This document shows, one piece after another, positions 43,604 to 55,453 of a stretch of DNA of 64,000 nucleotides. Each line of letters opens with the position of its first letter. Within the stretch, counting starts at the first letter, position 1. A program made the translations under genes and the position numbers. Source of the DNA: Thalassobaculum_A sp040219615 (GTDB lineage: Bacteria > Pseudomonadota > Alphaproteobacteria > Thalassobaculales > Thalassobaculaceae). The notes beneath the pieces were generated by a model, which was not told the origin of the DNA, made no database searches, and worked only from the letters and a program-made list of their open reading frames with translations. The DNA lies in the NCBI RefSeq assembly GCF_040219615.1, contig NZ_JAVJSE010000001.1, positions 1-64,000 of the forward strand. Reading direction: 5' to 3'.

Positions 43604-44569
43604 ATGACGCGCTACGGCTTCGCATCGCCCCTGATCGCCCCCCTGTTCGCCCGACCCGCGGCCATCGCCTCGCTGCTCGCGGTCGTCACGGCCTTCGCCG
43701 CCGTCCCGGCGGTGGCACAGCAGGACGTCTCGGCCCTGGTCGAGCGGGTGCAGCGGCTGGAACGCACGGTCACCGACCTGCAGCGTTCCGTCTACGCCGG
43801 GCAGACCCCGCCCGCCGGTAGCCTGAGCGGCCCGGTCGACGCCGGCGCCCAGGCGGCCCTGCCGAACCTTCTGACCAAGGTCCAGCTGCTCGAAACCCAG
43901 ATCCGCAACCTGACCGGTCGGGTCGAGGAGCTTGGCTACAAGCTCGATCGGGCGAATACCCAGATCGAAAAGGTCCAGGCCGACACCGATCTTCGTCTGC
44001 AGGCGCTCGAAGGCGGTGCGCCGTCTTCGTCCGCGCCGGCGCCGTCGTCCGTTCCGGCGCCTGACCAGACGCTGGGATCGGCGCCGCGCGCGCTCGGCCA
44101 GCTCTCGCAATCCGAAGCGGCGCAGGCCGGCTCCGGCGCCCCGTCTCCGGCGCCGCAGCAGCAGGCCGCGCTGACCAACGGTTCGGTCCAGCAGCAGTAC
44201 GAAGACGCGTTCAACATGCTGGTGAAGCACGACTACGACCGGGCCGAGCAGGCGTTTACCGCGTTCGTCAAGGCCAACCCCCAGGATCCGCTCGCCGGCA
44301 ACGCTCAGTACTGGCTGGGCGAGACCTACTATGTCCGCCAGCGCTACCAGGACGCGGCCGTCGCCTTCCTCGAGGGCTACCAGAAATACCCGAAGAGCCC
44401 GAAGGCCGCCGACAACCTGCTGAAGCTCGGCATGGCACTCGCCCAGGTCGGCCAGAAGGCCGAGGCCTGCACGTCCTTCGCCCGGCTGCAGCGGGAGTTC
44501 CCGGACGCGCCGACCAACATCAAGCGCCGGCTGGTCCAGGAGACCGACCGGCTGAAATGCGCGCCCTGA
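43604..44569 (+). CDS. cpoB: Tol-Pal system coordinator CpoB (YbgF)
   Basis: A 321-residue periplasmic protein: signal peptide ending near residue 38 (AVAQQ), coiled coil LVERVQRLERTVTDLQR and IRNLTGRVEELGYKLDRANT, Ser/Pro linker, then a C-terminal TPR domain YEDAFNMLVKHDYDRAEQAF, with AGNAQYWLGETYYVRQRYQD. It links peptidoglycan synthesis to Tol-Pal constriction. Starts at 43592 and 43604 are possible. The tilS start overlaps its stop by 13 bases. Confidence 0.92.
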   Translation: MTRYGFASPLIAPLFARPAAIASLLAVVTAFAAVPAVAQQDVSALVERVQRLERTVTDLQRSVYAGQTPPAGSLSGPVDAGAQAALPNLLTKVQLLETQIRNLTGRVEELGYKLDRANTQIEKVQADTDLRLQALEGGAPSSSAPAPSSVPAPDQTLGSAPRALGQLSQSEAAQAGSGAPSPAPQQQAALTNGSVQQQYEDAFNMLVKHDYDRAEQAFTAFVKANPQDPLAGNAQYWLGETYYVRQRYQDAAVAFLEGYQKYPKSPKAADNLLKLGMALAQVGQKAEACTSFARLQREFPDAPTNIKRRLVQETDRLKCAP

Positions 44570-45971
44570 TCGCGACGGTTTCCTCGGTCGACCACGTACC
44601 GGTGGACCCGGCGGGCTTCGCCGCCCGGCTCGACCCGCTGGCGGCGGCGGTCGACGCCCCGCTGGCGGTGGCGGTGTCCGGCGGGCCGGACAGCCTCGCC
44701 CTGCTGCATCTCGCCGACCTGTGGGCCCGCCGGCACGGCCGCGACCTGCTCGTCTACACCGTCGATCACGGGCTGCGGGCCGGCGCTGCCGACGAGGCCG
44801 CCGCCGTGGCCCGGCATGCGGCCCGCCGGCAGCGCCGCCATCGCACCCTGGCCTGGACCGGCGCCAAGCCTGACAGCGGCCTGCAGGCGGCGGCCCGCGA
44901 GGCCCGCTACCGGCTGTTGGTCGACGCCTGCCGGCGCGACGGCGCCGGGGCGCTGCTGCTCGCCCACCATCTCGACGACCAGGCCGAGACCCTGCTGCAC
45001 CGCATCGACCGCGAGACCGGGCCCGACGGCCTGGCCGGCATGGCGCCGTCGCGGACCGTCGACGGCGTGCTCCTGCTGCGCCCGCTGCTGGACGTCCCCA
45101 AGGCGCGGCTGCTGGCGACCTGCCGGGCGGCCGGCATCGTCTGGGCCGAGGACCCGTCGAACAGCGACCCGCGGTTCGCCCGGGCCGGCCTGCGCGAACT
45201 CGCCCCGGCGCTGGCCGAGGCCGGGGTCACCCCGGCGCGTCTCGGCCGGCTGGCGGTGGCCATGGCGGCGGCGCGCGCCGGGTTCGACCGGTTCGCCGCC
45301 GAGTGGATGGCCGCCCATGGCGAGGTCCGGGCCACCGGCGCCGTGAGCCTCGATCTGGCCGCTCTCGCCGCCGCCCCGGCGATGCTGCGGGACCGCCTGG
45401 TCGACCGCGCGCTGCGGGCGGTCGGCGGGCTCGGCTATCCGGTGCGCGGCGACCGGCTGGCCCGGCTGACGGACTGGATCGCGGTCGGTACGCCCGGTCC
45501 GCGTGCCCGCACCCTGGCGGGCTGCCGGATCGAGATCGACGGCGGGGCCGGGCTCCTGACGGTGCTGCGCGACTGGCGGCAGGCCGGCCGGCCGGTGACC
45601 GTGGCGGCCGGCGGAACCGCCCGCTGGGACGGCCGGTTCGAGATCGAGAACGCGACCGCCCGCCCGGTCCGGGTCGGGGTCTGCGGCGCCGAGGGCTGGC
45701 GGCGCTGGCGTCGAACCGGGCCCGCACGGCCGGCCGCCGGCGATGCGACCATTCCGCACGCCGTCCGGCTGGCGCTGCCGGCCGTCGTCGACCTTGACGG
45801 GGGTATCGCCCTCCCCCACCTTGTAGCAAGCGCGCCTGCGCCGTCCGAATGGGTCGGAGATGCTGTCCGGGTAAGGTTCCGACCGTCCGGTCTCGTCTTC
45901 GTGCTTGGTCGGCGTGGCGGTATCGGTGGCGATTTCCGACCCTCACTGCCGTGCAACGGAAGGCAGGCTAC

Positions 45972-45975
<4 letters not shown>
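44557..45975 (+). CDS. tilS: tRNA(Ile)-lysidine synthase
   Basis: A 472-residue enzyme that converts the C34 of tRNA-Ile(CAU) to lysidine with ATP. The PP-loop SGGPDS is at residues 41-46, with VDHGLRAG, LLAHHLDDQAETLLHRI, and SNSDPRFARAGLRELAPALA. It overlaps cpoB and the ftsH start overlaps its stop (GTGA). The C-terminal domain is poorly conserved, ending in FVLGRRGGIGGDF, a normal length for alphaproteobacteria. Confidence 0.93.
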
Positions 45976-47912
<1,937 letters not shown>

Positions 47913-47933
47913 ACCGGTGACCGGGTTCGCCCC

Positions 47934-49037
47934 GTGATTGGGATCGAACGGAAGCCCGCGCCACTGCGCGGGCTTCTGCGTTCCGGGCACCGCCTCTACC
48001 TGCTGCCGCGCGATCTTCTGACCGGCGAAGCCGCCGAGGCCGAGGTCGAGGCCGGATCGGCGCATTGGCTGGCCGGCGGCCCGGTCGCCTTCCGGGCGGT
48101 CGACCTGATCATGCGCTCCGGGCCGGCGGTGCAGATGGCCCGGGCCCCGGTCGAGACCCTGGCGGACCACGACATTCCCGACCTGGACGGCCGCTTGCGG
48201 CGGCTGTGCGGGCCGCGCCCCCTGCTCGGGAAGGCGACCGTGCCGCTGCTCATGGGGATCGTCAACGCCACGCCCGACAGCTTCTTCGACGGCGGCCACC
48301 ATGCCGGGGCCGAGGCCGCGATCGCCCATGGCCGGGCTTTGGCGGCACAGGGTGCGGCGATCCTCGACATCGGCGGCGAGTCGACCAGGCCCGGCGCCGA
48401 GCCGGTGCCGCTCGACGAGGAGCGCCGCCGCACCGAGCCGGTGGTCCGGGCGCTGGCTGCCGACGGGCACACGGTATCGATCGACAGCCGCAACGCCGCG
48501 GTGATGGCGGCCGCCCTCGACGCCGGCGCCGCCTGGGTCAACGACGTTTCCGGGCTGTCGCACGACCCGGCGGCCGCCGCCCTGGTCGCGGCGCGCGGCT
48601 GCCCGGTGGTGCTGATGCACATGCGCGGCGAGCCGCGCACCATGCAGGCCGAGCCGCGCTACGACTGCGCGCCGCTCGACGTCTACGACGAACTCGAGGC
48701 CCGGGTGCTGGCGGCCGAACAGGCCGGCATCGCCCGTGACCGGATACTGGTCGATCCGGGTTACGGCTTCGCCAAGACCGTCGCCCACAACCTCCAGGTC
48801 ACCTCGTGGCTGGCGGTCCTGCACGGCCTCGGCTGTCCGGTGCTGTTCGGGGCGTCGCGCAAGAGCTCGATCGGCAAGCTGTCGCGTGGCGAGCCGGCGT
48901 CGGACCGGCTGGCCGGCTCGATCGCACTGGCCCTGGCGGGGGTCGCCCGCGGCGCCCAGGTGCTGCGGGTCCATGACGTCGCCGAGACCGCGCAGGCGCT
49001 GGCGGTGCAGCGGGCGCTGGACGCCGCCGAGCGCTGA
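47934..49037 (+). CDS. folP: Dihydropteroate synthase
   Basis: A 367-residue folate enzyme joining p-aminobenzoate to the pterin. The catalytic core from about residue 100 has MGIVNATPDSFFDGG, DIGGESTRPGAEPV, WVNDVSGLSHDP, VVLMHMRGEPRTM and GYGFAKTVAHN, LFGASRKSSIG. About 100 residues precede the core (LRGLLRSGHRLYLLPRD); this extension is larger than in E. coli (282 residues) and its function is unknown. The GTG start at 47934 comes 21 bases after ftsH. In many alphaproteobacteria glmM follows; here two genes intervene. Confidence 0.92.
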   Translation: MIGIERKPAPLRGLLRSGHRLYLLPRDLLTGEAAEAEVEAGSAHWLAGGPVAFRAVDLIMRSGPAVQMARAPVETLADHDIPDLDGRLRRLCGPRPLLGKATVPLLMGIVNATPDSFFDGGHHAGAEAAIAHGRALAAQGAAILDIGGESTRPGAEPVPLDEERRRTEPVVRALAADGHTVSIDSRNAAVMAAALDAGAAWVNDVSGLSHDPAAAALVAARGCPVVLMHMRGEPRTMQAEPRYDCAPLDVYDELEARVLAAEQAGIARDRILVDPGYGFAKTVAHNLQVTSWLAVLHGLGCPVLFGASRKSSIGKLSRGEPASDRLAGSIALALAGVARGAQVLRVHDVAETAQALAVQRALDAAER

Positions 49038-49046
49038 CTGCCGCCG

Positions 49047-50240
49047 TTAGCGCCGGCGCCCGGCCAGGATCAGCAGCGCCGCCCCCGCGTCCAGGCCGGC
49101 GCACAACCACCAGGCTGTCGCGTAGTCTGCGAACAGGTCGTGCAGTAGCCCGATCGACAGCGGCGCGAAGGCATAGAGCACCTGCGAACCCGCCATCACC
49201 AGGCCGACCGCGGCGGTGAACGCCGCCGCTGCCACCTCGCGGCGCAGGATCAGGCTGGGCAGGGTGATCAGGTTGCCGACCCCCAGGCCGTAGGCGGTGC
49301 AGGCCACCAGTGTCGCAGGGACCGACGGCATGGTGGCGAGGACCGCCAGCGCGGCGGTCTGAACGGCGAGGGTGGCGGCCATGGCGATGCGCGGATCGAC
49401 CCGGTCGATCACCAGGCCGGTCGCCACCCGGCCGACGATCGCCGCACCGGTGGTCAGCCCGACCGCGAGCGACAGGGTCTCCGGCACCAGCCGGGGCGCC
49501 AGGAACGCGACCTGGTGGGTCAGGAAACCGACCTGGGCGAACAGGCCGATCGCCGAGGCCGCCATCACCGACTGCAGCATCGGCAGGCGCAGGAGCGCCC
49601 CGGTCGACGCGCGCGGCCCCGCGGTCGGTCGGGCCGACCGGTCGGCGGCCCCGCCGTCCGGCGCCAGCCCGAGCCGGGCCGGCGAGGTGCCGAGGAACAG
49701 CAGTGCGGCCGGCCACAGGGTCACGGCCATGACCAGGACCACGACGGCGACCCCGGCGGTGAAGCCGAGCCGGTCGATCGCCAGGATCATCAGCGGTGCC
49801 ACGATCACGCCGCCGCAGCTCGCGCCGTTCAGCGCCATGCTGATCGCCATGCCCAGCCGGCGGTCGAACCAGGGGGCGACCAGGGCGTTGACCATCACCC
49901 CGCTCATGGTCGCCCAACCCACGCTCATGGCCAGGAAGGCCGGCCATAGCTGCCAGGGCTCGGTCACCCGGGTCACCGCCAGGACGGCGGCGCCCATGGC
50001 GACGCTGCCGGTCAGCAGCACCGGGCGCTCGCCGAAGCGGTCGACCGCCCGCGGGACGATGGTCAGCAGCGCGCCACCCAGCAGGTAGTAACCTGTGATC
50101 GCCGCCCCGAGCGTGCCGGCGGCCCAGCCGTGGGCCTCGGCCAGGGTCGCCAGGTAGACGCCGGCGCCGTAGAATCCGAAACCCCAGCCGAACAGGGCGA
50201 CCAGGAACGCCGTCGCGACGACCTTCCACCCGTGGAACAA
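49047..50240 (-). CDS. MFS transporter
   Basis: A 397-residue major facilitator with about 12 hydrophobic segments, beginning VVATAFLVALFGWGFGFYG. The loop 2-3 motif is around VPRAVDRFGERPVLLTG. The conserved segment-4/5 region includes NALVAPWFDRRLGMAISMAL, typical of monocarboxylate/oxalate-type transporters. It is read against the surrounding genes, and its 3' end is 9 bases from folP. It is divergent from an SDR gene; the substrate is unknown. Confidence 0.87.
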   Translation of the reverse strand: MFHGWKVVATAFLVALFGWGFGFYGAGVYLATLAEAHGWAAGTLGAAITGYYLLGGALLTIVPRAVDRFGERPVLLTGSVAMGAAVLAVTRVTEPWQLWPAFLAMSVGWATMSGVMVNALVAPWFDRRLGMAISMALNGASCGGVIVAPLMILAIDRLGFTAGVAVVVLVMAVTLWPAALLFLGTSPARLGLAPDGGAADRSARPTAGPRASTGALLRLPMLQSVMAASAIGLFAQVGFLTHQVAFLAPRLVPETLSLAVGLTTGAAIVGRVATGLVIDRVDPRIAMAATLAVQTAALAVLATMPSVPATLVACTAYGLGVGNLITLPSLILRREVAAAAFTAAVGLVMAGSQVLYAFAPLSIGLLHDLFADYATAWWLCAGLDAGAALLILAGRRR

Positions 50241-50380
50241 GCCCGATCTCCCGATTGCGGTGGCGGCGGCTCGGCACTACCTCGGCACCGTATCCAGCAC
50301 CACGGCCGGCGCGTGGTGCCATTCGGCCTTTCGCGTTGGCACCAACCGACGCTCGATCGCCGCCGGCAGGGAGACCGAAT

Positions 50381-51217
50381 ATGGCAAGGGTAGCGGTGGT
50401 CACGGGCGGCAACCAGGGTCTGGGGCTGGCGCTGGTCAGGGGATTGTGCGCCGCATTCGGCCCGGGCGACATCGTGTATCTGACGGCCCGAAGCGAGGCG
50501 CGTGGCCGGGCCGCCCTTGCCGAGATCGGCCCGGTCGCGCCGGATCTGCGGTTCGAGCGCATCGACGTCACCGACACCGCGACCGTCGCCGCCGCCGCTG
50601 GGGCGATGCAGGCCCGGCACGGTGGCGTCGACATCGTGATCTCGAACGCGGCCGCGCGGATCGGCCGCGAGACGGCTCCGGCCGACCAAGTCGCGGCCTT
50701 CGTCGACACCAACAACCACGGCACCTGCCGAATGCTCGCGCACTTTCTTCCGATCCTGCGGCGGGACGCCCGGTTCCTGGTGGTCGCCAGCTCGTTCGGT
50801 CGGCTGCAGCTGCTGCCGACGCGCCTGCACCCGCTGTTCGACATCGCGACCGCGAGCCTCGACGGCATCGAGGCGGCCATGGAAGGGTATGCCGCCGCGT
50901 TGCGCGGCGGTACGGCGGCCGAGGAGGGGTGGCCCGAGTGGATCAACGTGCCGTCGAAGATCGGCCAGGTGGCGTCGGCCAAGGTCGCTGCCCGCCTCGT
51001 CCGGGCCGAACGGCCGCACGACGGCATCCTGGTCAACGCCGTCTGCCCCGGCCTCATCGACACCGAGGCGTCGCGTCCCTGGTTCGACGACATGTCCTCG
51101 GCGCAGAGCCCGGAGCAGGCCGCCGTCGACGTTCTGTGGCTGGCGCTGCTGCCGGGCGGGGCCGCGCAGCCGCAGGGCGAACTGGTGCAGTTCCGCAAGG
51201 TGCTGTCCTGGCGATAG
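50381..51217 (+). CDS. SDR-family protein, carbonyl-reductase-like, catalytic Tyr replaced
   Basis: A 278-residue protein similar to the carbonyl reductase (CBR1-like) branch of the SDRs: VVTGGNQGLGLALV at residues 7-20, ERIDVTD near 59, VISNAA near 86, NNHGT near 111, and VVASSFGRL with S137/S138. At the catalytic position, where family members read YGVTKIG, this protein reads NVPSKIG: Lys193 is kept but the Tyr is N189. Normal oxidoreductase activity is therefore doubtful. AGGGAG precedes the ATG at 50381. It is paired divergently with the MFS gene. Confidence 0.8.
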   Translation: MARVAVVTGGNQGLGLALVRGLCAAFGPGDIVYLTARSEARGRAALAEIGPVAPDLRFERIDVTDTATVAAAAGAMQARHGGVDIVISNAAARIGRETAPADQVAAFVDTNNHGTCRMLAHFLPILRRDARFLVVASSFGRLQLLPTRLHPLFDIATASLDGIEAAMEGYAAALRGGTAAEEGWPEWINVPSKIGQVASAKVAARLVRAERPHDGILVNAVCPGLIDTEASRPWFDDMSSAQSPEQAAVDVLWLALLPGGAAQPQGELVQFRKVLSWR

Positions 51218-51291
51218 CGCCGGTCGCACGGGTCGCGGAGCAGGGGTGAATCGGCTATAAGCGACCCACGACATCAACCTGGGTGAACAGC

Positions 51292-52652
51292 ATGGCGCGT
51301 GCGCTGTTCGGAACCGACGGCATCCGCGGTCGGGCCAACACCGAGCCGATGACCGCCGACCTCGCCATGAAGGTGGCGATGGCGGCCGGCCTGCATTTCC
51401 GCAAGGACCACGGCCGCCGGCCGCTGGCCGTGATCGGCAAGGATACCCGGCTGTCCGGCTACATGCTGGAGCCGGCGATGGTGGCCGGATTCACCGCCAT
51501 CGGCATGGACGTGGTGCTGGTCGGGCCGATGCCGACGCCGGCGGTGGCGATGCTCACCCCGTCGCTGCGGGCCGACCTGGGGGTTGTGATCTCGGCCTCT
51601 CACAACGGCTATCAGGACAACGGCATCAAGCTGTTCGGCCCGGACGGCTACAAGCTGTCGGACGCGGTCGAGGCCGACATCGAGGCGCGGCTGGAGAGCC
51701 TGGGGCCGTCGGCGCTCGCCGGCTCCGCCGACCTCGGTCGGGCCCGCCGGCTGGAAGACGCCCAGGGCCGCTACATCGAGGCGGTGAAGGCCTCGTTCCC
51801 GTCGAGCCTGCGGCTGGACGGCCTGAAGGTGGTGGTCGATTGCGCCCACGGCGCCGGCTACAAGGTCGCGCCGCGGGTGCTTTACGAACTCGGCGCCGAC
51901 GTGGTGGCGATGGGGGTGTCACCGGACGGCTTCAACATCAACGACCGGGCCGGCGCGGTCGCCCCGCAGGCGATGCGGGCGCGGGTCGTGGAGGAGCGGG
52001 CCGATGTCGGCCTGGCCTTCGACGGCGACGCCGACCGGCTGATCCTGGCCGACGAGATCGGCCAGATGATCGACGGCGACCAGGTCCTGGGCATGATCGG
52101 GCGCTCCTGGTCGGAGGACGGCCGCCTCAAGGGCGGCGGCGTGGTCGCCACCGTGATGTCCAACCTCGGCCTCGAGCGGTTCCTGGAGTCGATCGACCTC
52201 AAACTGATCCGCACCAAGGTCGGCGACCGCTACGTGCTCGAGCGCATGCGCTCCGACGGCTACAACGTCGGCGGCGAGCAGTCGGGCCACATGATCTTCA
52301 CCGACTACGCCAAGACCGGCGACGGCCTGCTGGCGGCCCTGCAGGTACTGGCGGTGCTGGTGCAGGCCGACAAGCCGCTGTCCCAGGTCGCCCGGGTGTT
52401 CCAGCGGCTGCCGCAGGTTCTCAAGAATGCCTGCTTCGACGGCGGCGACCCGCTGCAGCGCAGGATCGTCAAGGAGGCGATGGCGGACGGCGAGCGGGCG
52501 CTCGCGGGTACCGGCCGGCTGCTGATCCGCAAGTCCGGGACCGAACCGGTGATCCGGGTAATGGCGGAGGGCGAGGACGAGCGGGCGGTCACCCGGATCG
52601 TCGATTCCATCGTCGCGGCGATCGAGAACCGCAGCAGCAGCGAGGACGCGGC

Positions 52653-52656
<4 letters not shown>
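51292..52656 (+). CDS. glmM: Phosphoglucosamine mutase
   Basis: A 454-residue enzyme converting glucosamine-6-P to glucosamine-1-P for peptidoglycan and LPS. The phosphorylated S103 is in ISASHNGYQDNGIKLFG; the metal-binding DGDADR appears in GLAFDGDADRLILAD, and the sugar loop GGEQSGHMIF follows. RKSGTEPVIRVMAEG binds phosphate at the C-terminus. ATG at 51292 begins MARALFGTDGIRG; a GTG three codons earlier (51283) is also possible. The thiD start overlaps its stop. Confidence 0.96.
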
Positions 52657-53480
<824 letters not shown>

Positions 53481-53492
53481 CCGGCCGAGGGA

Positions 53493-53888
53493 TCACCAGC
53501 CGGCGCGGCGGATCTCGTCGTAGCCGAGGTCGGCGGCCAGGCGCGACAGGGTCACCTCGATGGCGTCCGGAACCATTCGTCCGCCCATCGGCGCGCGCCA
53601 ACTCGGTCCCCGGATCGCGAGCAGGCCGGGTTCGGCCTCGATCGAATAGACGAACGCCGCGAAGATGCAGCCGGTCGGCGCGGCCAGCCCGACCAGGCCG
53701 CGCGGTGGCATGTCGCCGCCGACCAGCAGGCGGTCGCGCCGCGCGACGTCGGCGGCGGTTTCCGCCATCCAGTCGTCCAGGGTCAGCGAGGGCCGGTCGT
53801 CGGCCACCAGCGTGTACGCGCGCAACGCCCCGTCGCGGCCGAGCAGGGTGGGAACGAGGACCAGTGAGTGGGGGGCACCGCATCTCAT
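53493..53888 (-). CDS. Hypothetical protein, 131 residues
   Basis: No family recognised. It lies convergent to thiD (12-base gap) and begins MRCGAPHSLVLVPTLLGRDG. The N-terminal third is beta-rich; the centre has GLVGLAAPTGCIFAAFVYSI, and the end, DAIEVTLSRLAADLGYDEIR, is helical. There is no signal peptide or membrane helix. The frame is protein-like and codon use is similar to its neighbours, but the call is tentative. Confidence 0.55.
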   Translation of the reverse strand: MRCGAPHSLVLVPTLLGRDGALRAYTLVADDRPSLTLDDWMAETAADVARRDRLLVGGDMPPRGLVGLAAPTGCIFAAFVYSIEAEPGLLAIRGPSWRAPMGGRMVPDAIEVTLSRLAADLGYDEIRRAGW

Positions 53889-53953
53889 GCCCCGACCCTA
53901 GGCGCCCGCCGGCCACCGGTTCCTTGATGCACCTCAAACCGTGATGGCCGCCG

Positions 53954-55351
53954 CTACATCACCGCACGGTCCAAGGCCGGGTCGCGGGCGAATGTGGCGG
54001 CGATCTGGTCGAGACCGCGCTGCACCGCCGCGCGCTGGGCCGGCTTGCCGAGGGCCAGGCGGATATGGTCGCGGCCGGCCCCGGGGGCGACCGCGAACAC
54101 CGGCCCGTCGGCAACCGTCACGCCGCGCTCCACCAGGGTCGATGCGGCGGCGCCCCGCCACGGCTCCGGCACCGCGAGCCAGAGATGCGGGCTGGCGGCC
54201 GGCGCCGGTGCCAGCCAGCCGCCGAGACGGGCGCGGGCGAGGGCGCCGCGGGCGGTCTGCTCCTGCCGCTTGGCCTCGACCAGCCGTTCGGCCGTGCCGT
54301 CGGCCAGCCAGCGCACCAGGATCTCCACCACCAGCGGCGGCACCATCCACAGGGTGTCGCGGAGCCCCGCCATCAGCCGCGGGCACATGGCCGTCGGCCC
54401 GTGCACCGCGCCGACCCGGAGGCCCGGCGCCAGGTGCTTCGACGCCCCGGTGACGTAGAGGCTGTGTTCGGGTATCCGGGCGGCGATCGGGATCGGCGCC
54501 TTGCCGGTGCCGGCCCCCTCGGCGAAGGCGTGGTAGATGTCGTCCTCGATCAGGGTCACCCGGTGCCGCGCGACGATCCCGGCGACCGCGTCGCGCCGCG
54601 CTTCCGACAGTACCGAAGCCGTCGGGTTCTGCAGGGTCGGGATCAGGAACACGCCCTTCGGCCGGTGCTGGCGGATGGCGGAGTCCAGGGCGTCCGGCAG
54701 CAGCCCCCCTGCGTCCATGTCGAGCGGCACGACCCGCAGGTGCCGGGCGGCGGCGGCGCTCTTGAAACCCGGATGGGTCAGGCGCTCGCACAGCACGACG
54801 TCGCCGGGCTCGAACGTCGCGGCCAGAGCGACGGAGATGCCGTGCTGGGCGCCGGCGGTGACCAGGGTGCAGGCGGCCTCGGCCGGCATCCGCATGTCGT
54901 GCCGCAGCCAGTCCGCCAGGGCCGCCCGATGGGCCGGGCGACCGCCGCTCGGATCGTAGCAGGTGAGGGCCGGAGCCCGGTTGTCGGATGCGATCTCGGC
55001 CAGCGTCCGGCGCAACGCCGCCTCGGAGTCGTCCTGGCAGGGCGGGAAGTTCAGTCCGAAGTCGATCGGGGCACCGGCGTCGACCACCTCGCCCCAGCTG
55101 CGGATGCGGGCGTCGCGCACGAAGGTCCCGCGGCCGATCTCGCCGTCGATCAGGCCGCGGGCCGTGGCTTCCCTGTAGGCGCGCGTCACGGTTCCGACGG
55201 TCACGCCCAGGCGCCACGCCAGCTCGCGGTGCGTCGGCAGCCGGGTGCCGGGGGTCAGCGAGCCGCCGCGGATCGCGTCGGCCATCGCCTCGGCGATCGC
55301 GCGATAGCGCGGACCGCTGCGGTGCGCGAGGTCGGGAAGCCAGTCCGTCAT
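53954..55351 (-). CDS. MocR-type GntR-aminotransferase transcriptional regulator
   Basis: A 465-residue fusion: an N-terminal GntR winged helix-turn-helix (residues about 13-78, GTRLPTHRELAWRLGVTVG and TRAYREATARGLI) and a C-terminal aminotransferase fold. The PLP lysine is in YVTGASKHLAPGLRVG near residue 300. The aminotransferase part would sense PLP and an amino compound. It is divergent from a threonine dehydratase across 102 bases with repeated TGACAAT boxes, so that gene is a likely target. Confidence 0.9.
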   Translation of the reverse strand: MTDWLPDLAHRSGPRYRAIAEAMADAIRGGSLTPGTRLPTHRELAWRLGVTVGTVTRAYREATARGLIDGEIGRGTFVRDARIRSWGEVVDAGAPIDFGLNFPPCQDDSEAALRRTLAEIASDNRAPALTCYDPSGGRPAHRAALADWLRHDMRMPAEAACTLVTAGAQHGISVALAATFEPGDVVLCERLTHPGFKSAAAARHLRVVPLDMDAGGLLPDALDSAIRQHRPKGVFLIPTLQNPTASVLSEARRDAVAGIVARHRVTLIEDDIYHAFAEGAGTGKAPIPIAARIPEHSLYVTGASKHLAPGLRVGAVHGPTAMCPRLMAGLRDTLWMVPPLVVEILVRWLADGTAERLVEAKRQEQTARGALARARLGGWLAPAPAASPHLWLAVPEPWRGAAASTLVERGVTVADGPVFAVAPGAGRDHIRLALGKPAQRAAVQRGLDQIAATFARDPALDRAVM

Positions 55352-55353
55352 GG

Positions 55354-55428
55354 TGACAATGTTCCGCTTGATCGGCCGTTTTGAGTACAATATCGATGAC
55401 AAATAATATGACAATCGAGACATTGTCA
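55354..55428. promoter_or_regulatory. Divergent promoters with TGACAAT half-sites (probable MocR operator)
   Basis: The AT-rich gap has TGACAAT at 55354-55360 and 55409-55415, TGACAAA at 55397-55403, and inverted ATTGTCA at 55422-55428. The last two TGACAAT boxes form a dyad around CGAGAC. Overlapping promoters fit: rightward TTGAGT (55381-55386), 17 bases, TAATAT (55404-55409); leftward TTGTCA (55414-55409), 16 bases, TATTGT (55392-55387). Direct plus inverted half-sites are typical of MocR regulators. Confidence 0.6.
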
Positions 55429-55453
55429 TGGGCGCAATGCAACAGGCGAGCGG

